Assembly: GCF_027943255.1 (NCBI RefSeq)
Contig: NC_072893.1
Coordinates: 89,411,784 to 89,475,783, forward strand
Direction: 5' to 3'
DNA length: 64,000 bases
Source of the DNA: Anastrepha obliqua
Taxonomy: Eukaryota; Arthropoda; Insecta; Diptera; Tephritidae
Position numbers and translations under genes: made by a program. The notes under the pieces were generated by a model. It searched no databases. It was not told where the DNA came from and worked only from the letters and a program-made list of their open reading frames with translations. Shown here one piece after another: positions 11,305-21,744 of the stretch. The number at the start of each line of letters is the position of its first letter. The first letter of the stretch is position 1.

Positions 11305-12180
11305 ATCAGGCAGTCCATAAGTTCGTGCGTATTTTACCCATAATTTCACTTTTATACGATTTTTGCATACAAATAATTTTTCGCGGAATATAACTATTTA
11401 TATTTTCTTTGATATATTGTGCATTCAACAAGTGATTTTAATCGCGGATAGAAGCACGTGTTGTTAAAAAATAAAATTGAATCTTTGAACGCGTATAAGA
11501 GGCATATTTTGTATTTTTTTATAAAAGTGGTAAAAATGCAACAACTGCTGCTGCAGAAATAAGCACTGTTCACGGAGAGGTTATCGTGAGTGTAAGGACT
11601 GCGCAAAAGTGGTTTTCAAAATTCCGAATTCCTAACAGCGACGTGGAGGATGCCCCGCGCGCTGGTCGTCCTGAAGTCTTTAACTCCGACGCCTTGCTCG
11701 AACTCGTGGAAGCTAAGCCAAATTTGACAGTCGATATGATAGCTCAGAAGTTAAATTCATCGCATGGAACAGTTCACAGGCACCTGGTTCAGTCGGGAAA
11801 GGTTTCAAAGCTGGAAAAATGGGTTCCGCATAGACTTTCCGTCGCCAACCTTCAGCAGAGAGTGAATGTGTGTTCTCAGCTGCTGCAACGGCTTGAAAAT
11901 TAAAGTTTTTTGAATCGTATCGTTACTGGTGATGGAAAATGGGTCCTTTACAATAATCCTGTTCCCAAACGCCAATGGTTAGATAAAGATGAAACACCAG
12001 AACCGACCCCTAAGGCCATCTCCTTCACCCCAAGAACATTCTCCTGTCTATTTGGTGGGATATGGCCGGTATTGTTTATTATGATCTTTTGGAACCAAAT
12101 CAGACGACAACTGCTGATTATTATTCCCATCAACTATCAAACCTGAATGAGACATTTCACAAAAACTATCGACCGTCTTT
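11305..12180 (+). pseudogene. mariner transposase pseudogene
   Basis: A candidate 5' terminal repeat is at about 11310 (GCAGTCCATAAGTTCGTGCG). The reading at 11586-11903 covers the DNA-binding domain, with R-T-A-Q-K-W-F and, later, W-V-P-H-R-L. After a stop and frame change, I-V-T-G-D-G-K-W-V-L-Y-N-N (first catalytic Asp) and W-L-D-K-D-E appear, then another shift with W-W-D-M-A-G. The second half of the catalytic domain and the 3' terminal repeat are not visible, so the element is truncated and inactive. Confidence 0.7.
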
Positions 12181-13444
12181 AGTGAATAGACGGGTCATTT
12201 TTTTTTTGTTTTGCTGTATCTAATGCATAGCCAAATTGGACACTTAGGTTAATATTTTAATATTATTTTAATTAATAAAATTTTATATTCTTAGAATAAT
12301 ATTCTTTGTTGATTTTCAAAAATTTACAAATTTTTTTTTTATTGAACAACAATTTAAGCAGTTCTTTTTATCATTTTCATAACACTTTTTTTTTTACTTT
12401 TTACGACAAATTCAAGATAAAACACAAACCTTTGAGACAAAAGTTAAAAACAAAAAAAGAATCACAAATTTATTATTTATTTTTTATTAAAAAATTTGGG
12501 AAAAAATTGTTTTAAAATAAGAATTTATTTTTCGTTTGTATCGTGTGCATTTTAATATTTTTATAGTTAACCCTAATCATATGTCGTTCCATTTGGCACT
12601 TAGTTCTACTATATAACGCCAACAGAAAATCAGAAAAAATGAATAAGGTGTTTTCTAAGTTTTAACCAAACATATCGGAAAAGATTTTCTTTTAAATTTT
12701 TATTTTAATATAATAACATTTTATCATAAAAAAATGGCATGAAATATGCATCGTGCAGTAGTTTCAGAAAAAAAACTTTCTAGTGAAAGTTTTGGGAACA
12801 ATTCTAGTAAATTCTCTTTTTAAACACAATTTTAATAAATATCTCCAGTTCTTTTTAATATTTGTATAATTATTTTGTTTTTACTTTTTAGGACAATTTT
12901 TTTCTTTTAAGTTTTTGTTTTTGAAATTCTTAAAACACAAGAATATATTTTTTGTTGATAATTTTTTTTTTCTAATTTGCATAGCCGCATTGGCTCAAGC
13001 TACACTATTCAGCAAATTTTCTAATAGATGGAAAGTTTAAGTAATGTTTTGGCAAAAGAGAGGAAAAGTAGTGAATCACACAGTCTGTTGCAGCAACTTG
13101 TCTAGCCAATTTAAATGATTTTTACTTACCAAAGTAACCTGAGATACAGGTAATCATCACACTTTTATTGGAAGCAAGATTGCAAACAATCCTAAAGTAA
13201 CCCGTATCCGGCAAACGATAGTCACTATTTGTAGAGTTTGTAGTTCAGCCTCCACAATTGATTTTTCTTAGTCTTCATCCAAGATCTTCTGAATCAAACT
13301 CTTTTCAAATGTTAAATTCCTGAGTGTGTATCACTACCTCAGGATTCCATGTGCTGGACAGGCATAACATTATGGCTGATCTTTTGACACCGGAGCTCTG
13401 AAATTCCCCAAATTGGTTCACATAGCGTTTTTCGCTTCCAAAAG

Positions 13445-14937
13445 ATTCTTCTTCTTAATTGGCGCGATAACCGCTTACGCGATTTTGGCCGAGTTTAACA
13501 AAGCTCGCCAGTCGTTTCTTTCTCGTGCTAACCGGCGGCAGTTGGACACATCAAGTAAAGCCAAGTCCTTCTCCACCTGATCTTTCCACCGCAAAGGAGG
13601 TCTTCCTCTTCCTCTGTTACCACCAGCTGGTACCGCATCGAATACTTTCAGAGCCGGAGCGTTTGTAGCCATTCGGACGGCATGACTCAGCCAAAGTAGC
13701 CGCTGGATCTTTATTCGCTCCGCTATGTCTATGTCGCCGTAAAGCTCATACAGCTCATCGTCGTTCCATCGCCTGTGATATTCGCCGTTGCTAACGTGCA
13801 AAGGTCCAAAAATCTTTCGGAGAATCCTTCTTTCAGACAATCCACGCGTCGCTTCATCGGATGTTGTCATCGTCCACGCTTCTGCGTCATACGTTAGGAC
13901 GGGCATGAGCGTTAGTTTTGTTCGTCGAGAGCGGATTTTACTACTCGCTTGCCTACTTAGTCCAAAGTAGCACTTGTTGGCAAGAAAGATTCTATGTTGG
14001 ATTTCAAGGCTGACATTGTTATCGGTGTTGATGCTGGTTCCTAAATATACGAAGTCTTGAATTCATAACTGTCAACAGTGACGTGGGTGCCGATACACGA
14101 GTGCGCCGACTATTTTTTTGATGACAGGAGGTACTTCGTTTTGGCCTCGTTCACCACCAGATCCATTCGCTTTACCTCTGTATCCTGTTTGAAAAAGGCA
14201 GAACTAACACCGCGGTTGTTAAGTCCGATGATGTCAATATCATCGACATACGCCAACAATTGTACGCTCTTATGAAAAATTGTGCCTGAGCGATTAAGTT
14301 TTACGGCTCGTACGATGCTGTCCAACATCAAATTAAAGAATTCACACGACAGCGAGTCACCCTGTCTGAAACCTCGTTTGGCTCGGAGAAGTCCTTCCCA
14401 ATTCTGACGGCGCTGCTGGTGTTGAGCAATGCCATCTTGCTAAGCCGTATTAGTTTTGCGGAGATACCAAATTCAGACATCGCGGCATACAGGTAACTCC
14501 TTTTCGTACTGTCGAATGCAGCTTTGAAATCGACGAAAAGATGGTGTGTGTCGATTCTCCTTTCGTGGGTCTTTTCCAAGATTTGGCGTATTGTAAATAT
14601 TTGGTCGATGCTAGACTTTCCAGGTCTAAAGCCACACTGATAAGGTCCAATCAGTTGGTTGACGGTGGGCTTCAGCCTTTCACATAATACGCTCGCTGGA
14701 ACCTTATAGGCGATATTTAGAAGGCTAGTCCCGCGGTAATTGGCACAGATTGCAGGATCCCCCTTCTTATGGATTGGACAGAGCACCCTTAAATTCCAAT
14801 CGGCAGGCTTTCATCCCACCGTATTTTGCGTAGAAGCTGATGCATGCACCTTACCAGCTCATCGCCGCCATGTTTGAATAGCTCAGCCGACAGTCCGTCG
14901 ACGCCCGCGGCTTTATTGTTCTTTGTAGGCTTTAATA
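13445..14937 (-). mobile_element. 5'-truncated RTE-like non-LTR retrotransposon, copy A
   Basis: The minus strand carries the reverse transcriptase from K-A-A-G-V-D-G-L-S-A-E-L-F through I-H-K-K-G-D, G-F-R-P-G-K-S-S-I-D-Q, F-V-D-F-K-A-A-F-D-S and Y-V-D-D-I-D-I-I-G (the Y-x-D-D active site), then A-E-A-W-T-M-T and a C-terminal G-R-G-R-P-P-L-R-W block. It ends CGCGCCAATT with a GAA-type tail at 13445-13456. Four reading segments with frame changes show decay. Assignment to the RTE group is by general likeness of the motifs. It sits in a neto intron in antisense. Confidence 0.75.
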
Positions 14938-15339
14938 CATATTAATTAATGTTGAAATAAAAAAACAAGTAAGACAGTTCAACTTTTTACCAAAAAGGCA
15001 TATTAGAAAGATTTGAAGAAATTCGCTCGAAATCTACACTCAATGTTCCTATTTTGCTGTGAAAGGAGATTTTTCTGTCTCCATTTCATATACTTCGAAG
15101 TAATTACAATTCCCGAAAATCTCGGGATTTTATTCAAGGTCCCGAAAATAACTGAATTATTGACTAAAAAGGCCGAGTTACCGAATTGGCATCCCTAATA
15201 TATACAAACCCTACGCATACACATACACGTCCATTAACCCAGTGGGCAATGCGCTCATAACTTTTCCATATTTATGTGGTATAAGTGGATGCATAAACAT
15301 ATAAATATTTCAACATTATTTTCTACAATCAAATTACAG

Positions 15340-15471
15340 AAAGAATCTGCAGAGCAATCGGAACACATGATCATTATAATGGTTGTCTTTGGGCTCATCT
15401 TGGGCGGCATGATAATCACATTCCTAGTAAATTGTATACGAAAGATAATGCACGATCAGAAAATCATACGG
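15340..15471 (+). CDS. neto: neto common exon: transmembrane segment
   Basis: It is 44 codons in phase 0. It encodes a short extracellular stub, one hydrophobic helix (IIIMVVFGLILGGMIITFLV) and a basic stop-transfer stretch (N-C-I-R-K-I-M-H). It is the last exon shared by both isoforms. The donor CGG|GTAAGT can be joined in phase 0 to the alpha exon at 19487 or the beta exon at 36777, and both partners begin with a Glu codon. Confidence 0.92.
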
Positions 15472-18400
15472 GTAAGTACAACAACCAAAGTAGACTAACA
15501 ATAAAAACGCTTATCAACCTGCAACAAATGCTGAGACTTAAAAATATAACGTGTAAATTTGTAAAATTTCTAAAAGAAAGCAATAGTAATAATTAAAGCA
15601 AAGCTGCAAACTCACCAACTCATGCATACGCTGGTAGCAAAGTTAGCGTAGAAAGTAATTATGTTATTTTGTAGTAGTTAAGTAATGGCTAGAATTTAAA
15701 ATTGTAAATATATAAGACGATGTATGTATGTACATATTTTTGCATGCAACGAAATATTGTTTTTTGGTTGTGATAAATTCAATATTTTAAGTTATACAAG
15801 CAATAGTTTTGCTTTAAATTTAAATGTAAATTTACATTTTTAGATTAAATTGCACGATTGTTTAAACGTAGTCTGGTTTGGAGGGAAACAACAAAAACAC
15901 AAGTTATGTTAAACCCCACTTTATTGCACTTTAAGGAAATCTACACTGGGGGCAACGGTAGTGCGTTAATACTTACCTAGATTTCTGAAAAGAAACTCGG
16001 TGCTGTGAATATTAATATTCACAAAATGCTGTTTACCCTAACCTTAAAAGCTTACTGAGGTATACTTGAAACTCGCAGTAGTTTCTTAATAGCCTTGTTA
16101 GCAATTTTTCAAAACGAAAAGTTGAAGGATGCGAATTCAGCGGTTACGCACCTATTCGCCTAGGTATTACATCTCTTTTCTTTAAGGAAACTAATTTTAG
16201 CGTCAATTAACCTTGTGAAATTTTTAATTAACAAACTCTTGCTCGCCTTAATAGAATTTAGTACTTATTTTCCACTCAAAAAGTTGCATATTCTTGATGA
16301 ATTTTGTGAAATAATTTGAATGTAGGTTAGAAACGACGAACGTTAGAAGGGCTACAATTTAGGAGCTGCATATGCAGAAGTGAACGTATGCATATACTTC
16401 AACAATTCAATCAAATAAAGGAAAAGCAATTGACCTTAGAAAATTGCGAAACGCATGAAGGTTTTCGCGGCGTGGCAGTTTTGTTTATTTTTTGTGCTGC
16501 GCACAAATTTAGGTAACTTATGGAGGTAGTCAATTACTTAATGGAAAAACTAACTTTTTTGCTTCTAATATTTAAGCCCCTAATAGGCAAATAGGATACA
16601 TGCTTTTAAATGAAACTCAGCATAATTTGGAGTTTCAGAGCGGGGTATAGTGGGTGTATAGTTAAAATGTTGGATTGAAGATCGCTGAATTGCAACGATC
16701 GATTACTTGGAGCCAACACTTGCGCATATGAGCGATTCCATATCAAGTGAACTGAGTTTTTGGATATTGTCGCAAAAAAGTCAAATGAAAAAGGTTAATA
16801 ATTTTGAAATTTATTCAATGATGGAATTTTTGGTATAGAGTTTTTTAAGGTGGAAACATTTCCTAGCGAACAAAAAGGCTGACATTTACGTATACTGTTT
16901 CTCAAAATACTCTCGTTAGAAGTCCATATACTCCTGCATTCACTTAAACCAATTGAATTTTCGAAGCACTTTTGTCAGTTAAAAATGAGGCATCCAAAAC
17001 GAGTTTTTAAGGTTTCAGTAGCTTCTTCATGCATTGATAAACGTTGACCTCACATTTTATCTATAAATAAAATTCCTTATCTACTAGGAGGCGCACCCAC
17101 TAGTTCACCCTTTTGAGTGCTCAAAAGCTCTCTCATGAGAGCTCGCATTGTCTTGGTGAAGGATAATTCGCCATCGGCGGTTGGTTTTCCTAAATTTTCC
17201 GAAAAAACCTGTCTGGCAAACAAATGGTTGGTGTACCACACAAAATCGACTCTTTTAAGTTTCTCTGCAATTGCGACATGAGCAGGTACCAGATTTTTTG
17301 AAAAATCAGGCGACCATTTGCTGCGAGATGTGTCAAACAACTTTTGTTTGATTAAGCGTCGTCTTCGTCTTGCTGTTTGGTTAACGGCTCATATGCACAG
17401 ATCCAAGATTCGTTACCCGTTGCGATGTCATAGCCGTACTTTGAACCACCGTGGCTGAATGTCTTCAACATTCCTTTACGCTAATTGACTCCAGTCGACT
17501 TTTTTAAGCACTTGTCTAATTATGCGGTATCCAACGAGAACAAATCCTACTGACAAACAAATTTCCATGCAGTATTGGCCCCTCTAATGCCCGATAATAC
17601 CTCTATCTCACGATATGTCCCATCACCATCGATTTCTTCTGGTATAACAACCATTTTTGGACGGTGTTGCCGAAATTCATCCTGCAAGGATCGATGGCCA
17701 CGTTGGAACTCTTTGTACCAGCGTTTCACAGTGGCTAAGTGTGGTGCTTCAATGCCAAAAGTTCAAATATTATATATTGATCAATGCACTACTGTCACGA
17801 TAATCCACGTTGAAGATCGTAATAAATCACCGCACGGTAATAGCTAGCAGAAGAGCAGGTGCGGTCAATTCATGGATGACTGTTTTGGAGACTTATCTAC
17901 ATCTTGTGAACATAATAGCAGCGCGACAAAAGTTTCTAAGTTTTGATTATTTATATATTTTTTACTTAATCTTTTTCTTGCCTTTTTATATGAAGAAGTT
18001 CATTCGTCTACAAAACCCACATAAATCCAAACTTGAAACTTTGTGCAGTTTTAAAAAATCGAAATAATTTTTATCAAAATTTCACACCTTTTAATTAAAA
18101 TTTTTAGAAAAATTTGGACGATGCAGTGTTATAGCTTACTAAATTTTAGTACACCAGAGTGGTAGTATAATTTGAAGTGGCTCGAAAATCGCGTTGAGTT
18201 AAATTTTTTTTTCTTGTGGCAGTTTTTTACAACCAGGTCATAAATATCTTACACTAAATATCACGTGATATTATATTGTACCGCTCCTAAATTCTACATG
18301 AAAAGTCGTTCATGAAGTAACTTCTAAATCAGTGCGTTGAAATTATGATTAAACGGCGTATTTACGTTGATTACCCCAAGCCTTAAACGTAATCAAAGTA

Positions 18401-19486
18401 AAAAAGCAAATTTTCTGCACTGAACAACGAATTCTCTTCAACGCCTTTGCATTCAAATTTAGCTTTCCGACACCTATGGGTGAGCAATCCCCTTGCGCAA
18501 CATGTCATCAGGTGTTGACGTGAAAAGGACAAACCATTCAGGGCATTGAATGTGTTGCCTTTTATTATTTCACACTTGCCCTTGCCTGTCAGTCATCAGC
18601 TGTGTGGCTTGTGGCGTGCGCTGCCAACACCAGCTGACTGAATGTCTATCTGTAAAACAGTTTCAGTGAATATACTCTGACTGCTCAGTCAACCCGTGTG
18701 AACGTTGGCAATCTAATATCATTAGTTGCTTTAGCTTAACCCCCGTCTCCGCTTCGCTTGCTTTTCACACATGTCCTTGCATTGCATTTCACCGTACTTC
18801 GCACACATTACCCTATGTACTATGCATATGTATTTGTAGAGCTACTTGAAACACCTATTTTCATAATTTCTTCCACACGTTTTGCCAGGCAATTTTTTCT
18901 CATACACATCTAATGAATGTTGTCATAACTTATGCAATTTACTTAAGGATGAGTAGTAGTTAAAGATAAAAACGCGTGCGACATTCCCAACTTCCATTAC
19001 CCCCAACTTAGTACACGTAACTCAGCAACACTCACACATGCATACGTACACATGTAGACTACACACCTTGAATCACCGAACCTATGTACATCAACGCAAA
19101 ACCGTATTTCTGTGGAATCTTTATTTTTTCCTTTACTCCCATTTTTCTTTGTTTTCCTTACTTCCTCCGACGACGGCGGCCGGCAACACGGCCGTCCATG
19201 CAAATGCACACACACACACACACATAGCCCCACTTTTTATAAATTCCTAATCTAACTAGAATAGTCGTATAAATTCAGAATTCATACTCTATAACGAAAT
19301 ACAAGCATTCAGCATACACACATACACACACACACACAGATGTGCATACCTAAGTACCTAGTATTATAATGAATTCCTTTTGCTCCTCCTACTCTCATGC
19401 CCCATTGTGTTGTTGTTGATGTGTGATGATGTTCGCTGCTCTCTCGTCGCATTTGCTCTTCTGTCTCTGCTCTGCTTTATCCGCAG
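15472..19486 (+). other. neto intron before the alpha exon
   Basis: A 4 kb AT-rich intron. It holds a degenerate mariner on the minus strand (about 17040-17765) and CA microsatellites near 19206-19222 and 19318-19340. The acceptor region before 19487 is pyrimidine-rich (TTTATCCGCAG). Nothing else is recognised. Confidence 0.55.
17040..17765 (-). pseudogene. mariner transposase pseudogene with first catalytic Asp changed
   Basis: On the minus strand, K-R-W-Y-K-E-F-Q-R-G-H-R-S-L-Q-D-E-F is the mariner DNA-binding region. Further on, G-N-E-S-W-I-C-A-Y-E occupies the place of T-G-D-E-S-W, so Asp has become Asn. R-R-W-R-I-I-L-H-Q-D-N-A-S-S-H carries the second Asp. Several stops and shifts occur. 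No terminal repeats were identified. Confidence 0.65.
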
Positions 19487-20164
19487 GAGGTACCATTGCC
19501 GCATGCCAGCGATATTTATCACATCGATTCATTCATCTGGGATGCACCCAAGACGGCAATATTCGTTGGTTTGCAAAACGATTACATGTCTGAACACAAT
19601 TGGCAAATGCACCAACATCAGCAGCAGCAGCAACAGCAACAACAACAACAGCAGCAACAACAGCAGCAGCAGCAGCAACGACAACAACAAGCATATATGC
19701 TGCAGCAATCGCACCAGTCACACCCACATGGCAGTCAACTCGATGACAATGGCAATTGTAACGGTCAAAGCCAGAGCCAAAGCCAAAGTAACGGCAATGG
19801 CAGCGACGGTGGCAGCGGTAGTGTTAGCGCCTTAAGCAGCCATTACAGCAATCATAGAGGCATTGGCAGCTTTAGTGGCTGCCATATAATCAACAAGCAG
19901 GATGGCAATGATAATTTATATATTCATGGCTTGAATTGTGATAGCGCAAATGGTTCCTGTTCCGCATATGCTTACCCTCCGAATGTCGTCAATTTCAACG
20001 ACGACGAATTCGTTATTGTAACTAATCGAAATGGCATAGAATATCCGTTTGACAGCAGTTATCAGCGAGAGGCCGCTGCGAATGGCTATGGATATGTTGC
20101 AACACCGGTTTCAACGGATTCAATTACTTCCTCTAAATCATCACCGACAACTGCCACAAATTAA
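19487..20164 (+). CDS. neto: neto alternative terminal exon, alpha-type cytoplasmic tail
   Basis: It encodes 225 residues and a TAA, entering in phase 0 from the transmembrane exon. The first part (E-V-P-L-P-H-A-S-D-I-Y-H-I-D) is non-repetitive. A Gln-rich tract of more than 20 residues broken by one Arg follows (about residues 42-67), then a Gly/Ser/Asn-rich region and a more complex C-terminal third with F-N-D-D-E-F-V-I-V. Drosophila neto makes alpha and beta isoforms differing only in the intracellular part, with alpha the shorter. Position and length fit alpha, but I infer the assignment from layout, not alignment. PolyA signals AATAAA lie at 20303 and 20426. Confidence 0.85.
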   Translation, partial: EVPLPHASDIYHIDSFIWDAPKTAIFVGLQNDYMSEHNWQMHQHQQQQQQQQQQQQQQQQQQQQRQQQAYMLQQSHQSHPHGSQLDDNGNCNGQSQSQSQSNGNGSDGGSGSVSALSSHYSNHRGIGSFSGCHIINKQDGNDNLYIHGLNCDSANGSCSAYAYPPNVVNFNDDEFVIVTNRNGIEYPFDSSYQREAAANGYGYVATPVSTDSITSSKSSPTTATN

Positions 20165-21493
20165 GTAAGCCGCACAAGACAAATCAAGCGTTGTAAGTGA
20201 CGCAAAACGGATGTTTAAAGCGTGAAAGAAGTAATAGAATTAAAACAAATTTAAATTAATTGAATAATAATATAATTTAATATAATATACAATTACTATA
20301 AAAATAAAAAACTAAAGAAAAGCGTAAACAGAAAGCTTTGTTCCCAGTCTCTCGATTTGTAAGCGAAAAACGTCTTTTAGAAAAAATTAATTGAAAAATC
20401 AAGGGCGTGCAAAAATATTTTGCCTAATAAAAAATAAAAACAATTCGTCGTATTCATATCAAAAAATAACACTACCAACTGAGTTTTTATTTTTTGCAAT
20501 GTTAGGGCGCAAAATTCCTAGCTGGAGCAGCAGTAAACATTAAATTACTCATACGCACTGACGAACTAATTTATTCCTTTAACACTTGCTTACATTTATG
20601 ATTCTAAGCATACAAACTAACATAAAAACCTATATGTATCTACTATTTCTATTATCTAATTGTATCTAATTTTAATACGTTTTATCCTAATTACGCCTTT
20701 TTATACTATTTAACATTTTGAATTTATTACACTAAAAAATATCGCACGTTTGCCGGAAGAGCTTCATAACTCAAAAACTAAAAAATTTTAGAAAAACGGT
20801 TTCAAAGTTTTCAATTTATTTATTTATTTTATTTCATTTGTTTATTTAAGCTAGAAAATTAAAAAATTTAAATTTAACAAATTTCTCAGAGACTAACTTT
20901 CTGAAAATTAAAAATACTAAAAATTAAAATAAATTACAATTAATTAAAAGTTTCATGCAATAAAAGCGTAAACTTAAATTTTGATAGAGTAAAATAGAAT
21001 TCTAACGGATTGGGTAGCAAACTAAATTATTTGAGCGTCCTTGAAATTGGATGCATATAATTAGCACAATCAATCAATCGCACCTCGTATGATGTCAAAA
21101 ACAAATGTCAGCGAAAGGATAGTTCTTCTTCGCCTGAAGACATCAGTTCAATTAAAGTGCACCCGGCACTGTAAGAGGGAATTGGGTCTGTGAAATGCAA
21201 AAAACACAGAGCAAAGCGTAGTGCAATGAAACTTAGTGGCATACGCCAACGCTGCTTTGTGGGTAATTGAAAAAGTAACACGTAAAAATTTTTTTGGTTT
21301 TTGAAATTATTATCATAATAATTTGTTTTTAACTATACACATTCAACTTTCATTCAAATTATTTAGGGGAACACATTATTCATTCTAAATCACACCATTT
21401 AGCTAATAAATAAAAGATTCTCCTTGAAACGCAAAAATGGCAAATTCCAAATATCTACGCTCATCTATAAAACATTTAAAATATTCAAAAACT
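20165..21493 (+). other. alpha 3' untranslated region and intron sequence
   Basis: It is very AT-rich, with AATAAA hexamers early and poly-A/T runs. No coding signal seen. Confidence 0.5.
20303..20308 (+). terminator. candidate polyadenylation signal for the alpha transcript
   Basis: An AATAAA hexamer lies 139 bases after the alpha stop codon, with a second one at 20426-20431. In such AT-rich DNA these hexamers are common, so the use of either is an inference. Confidence 0.4.
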
Positions 21494-21666
21494 CTAAAAA
21501 AATATACACGTTTTCCGCACCAACAACATTTTAACACTACTCCAAGTCTCTATTGGTATAGAGTTTACCAATCTTATAGTCTCTTGGGCAGTAATCTCCT
21601 CCCACTCCTCCTTCAAATTCTCTTTCCCTCTAATTTGGTATATCTTTCTTTTCAGAAGCGCCCATA
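21494..21666 (-). pseudogene. Tc1-like transposase, 3' part, split by the LOA-like insertion
   Basis: The minus strand reads W-A-L-L-K-R-K-I-Y-Q-I then E-N-L-K-E-E-W-E-E-I and L-V-N-S-I-P, the standard C-terminal end of a Tc1 transposase. It continues exactly the protein interrupted at 27154, where the other half ends at S-P-D-L-N-P-I-E-H-L. Confidence 0.75.
21663..21666. repeat. target-site duplication, 3' side of the LOA-like element
   Basis: CATA here equals CATA at 27150-27153 on the other side of the 5.48 kb element. Counting it once restores the Tc1 reading frame, which supports it as the duplicated target. The tail repeat next to it makes one or two bases ambiguous. Confidence 0.65.
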
Positions 21667-21744
21667 GGTAGGTAGGTAGGGTGGTTGTCGCAAGACACAC
21701 TTAGACCTTCAGCAGGTCCATTGTGATACCACTGGAGCTTATCC

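Larger units (their letters stand above)
10030..15339 (+). other. neto intron (5.3 kb) with mariner and LINE remnants
   Basis: Between the LDLa and transmembrane exons. It contains a mariner C-terminal scrap (about 10880-11030), a longer mariner pseudogene (about 11305-12180), a very T-rich stretch (12180-12980) and an RTE-like LINE fragment (13445-14937). No host exon is seen. Confidence 0.6.

Noticed and set aside
19380..19835. 151-residue + strand ORF overlapping the alpha exon
   Set aside because: A different frame of the CAG-rich exon, crossing the intron-exon boundary. The neto frame is supported by splice phase.
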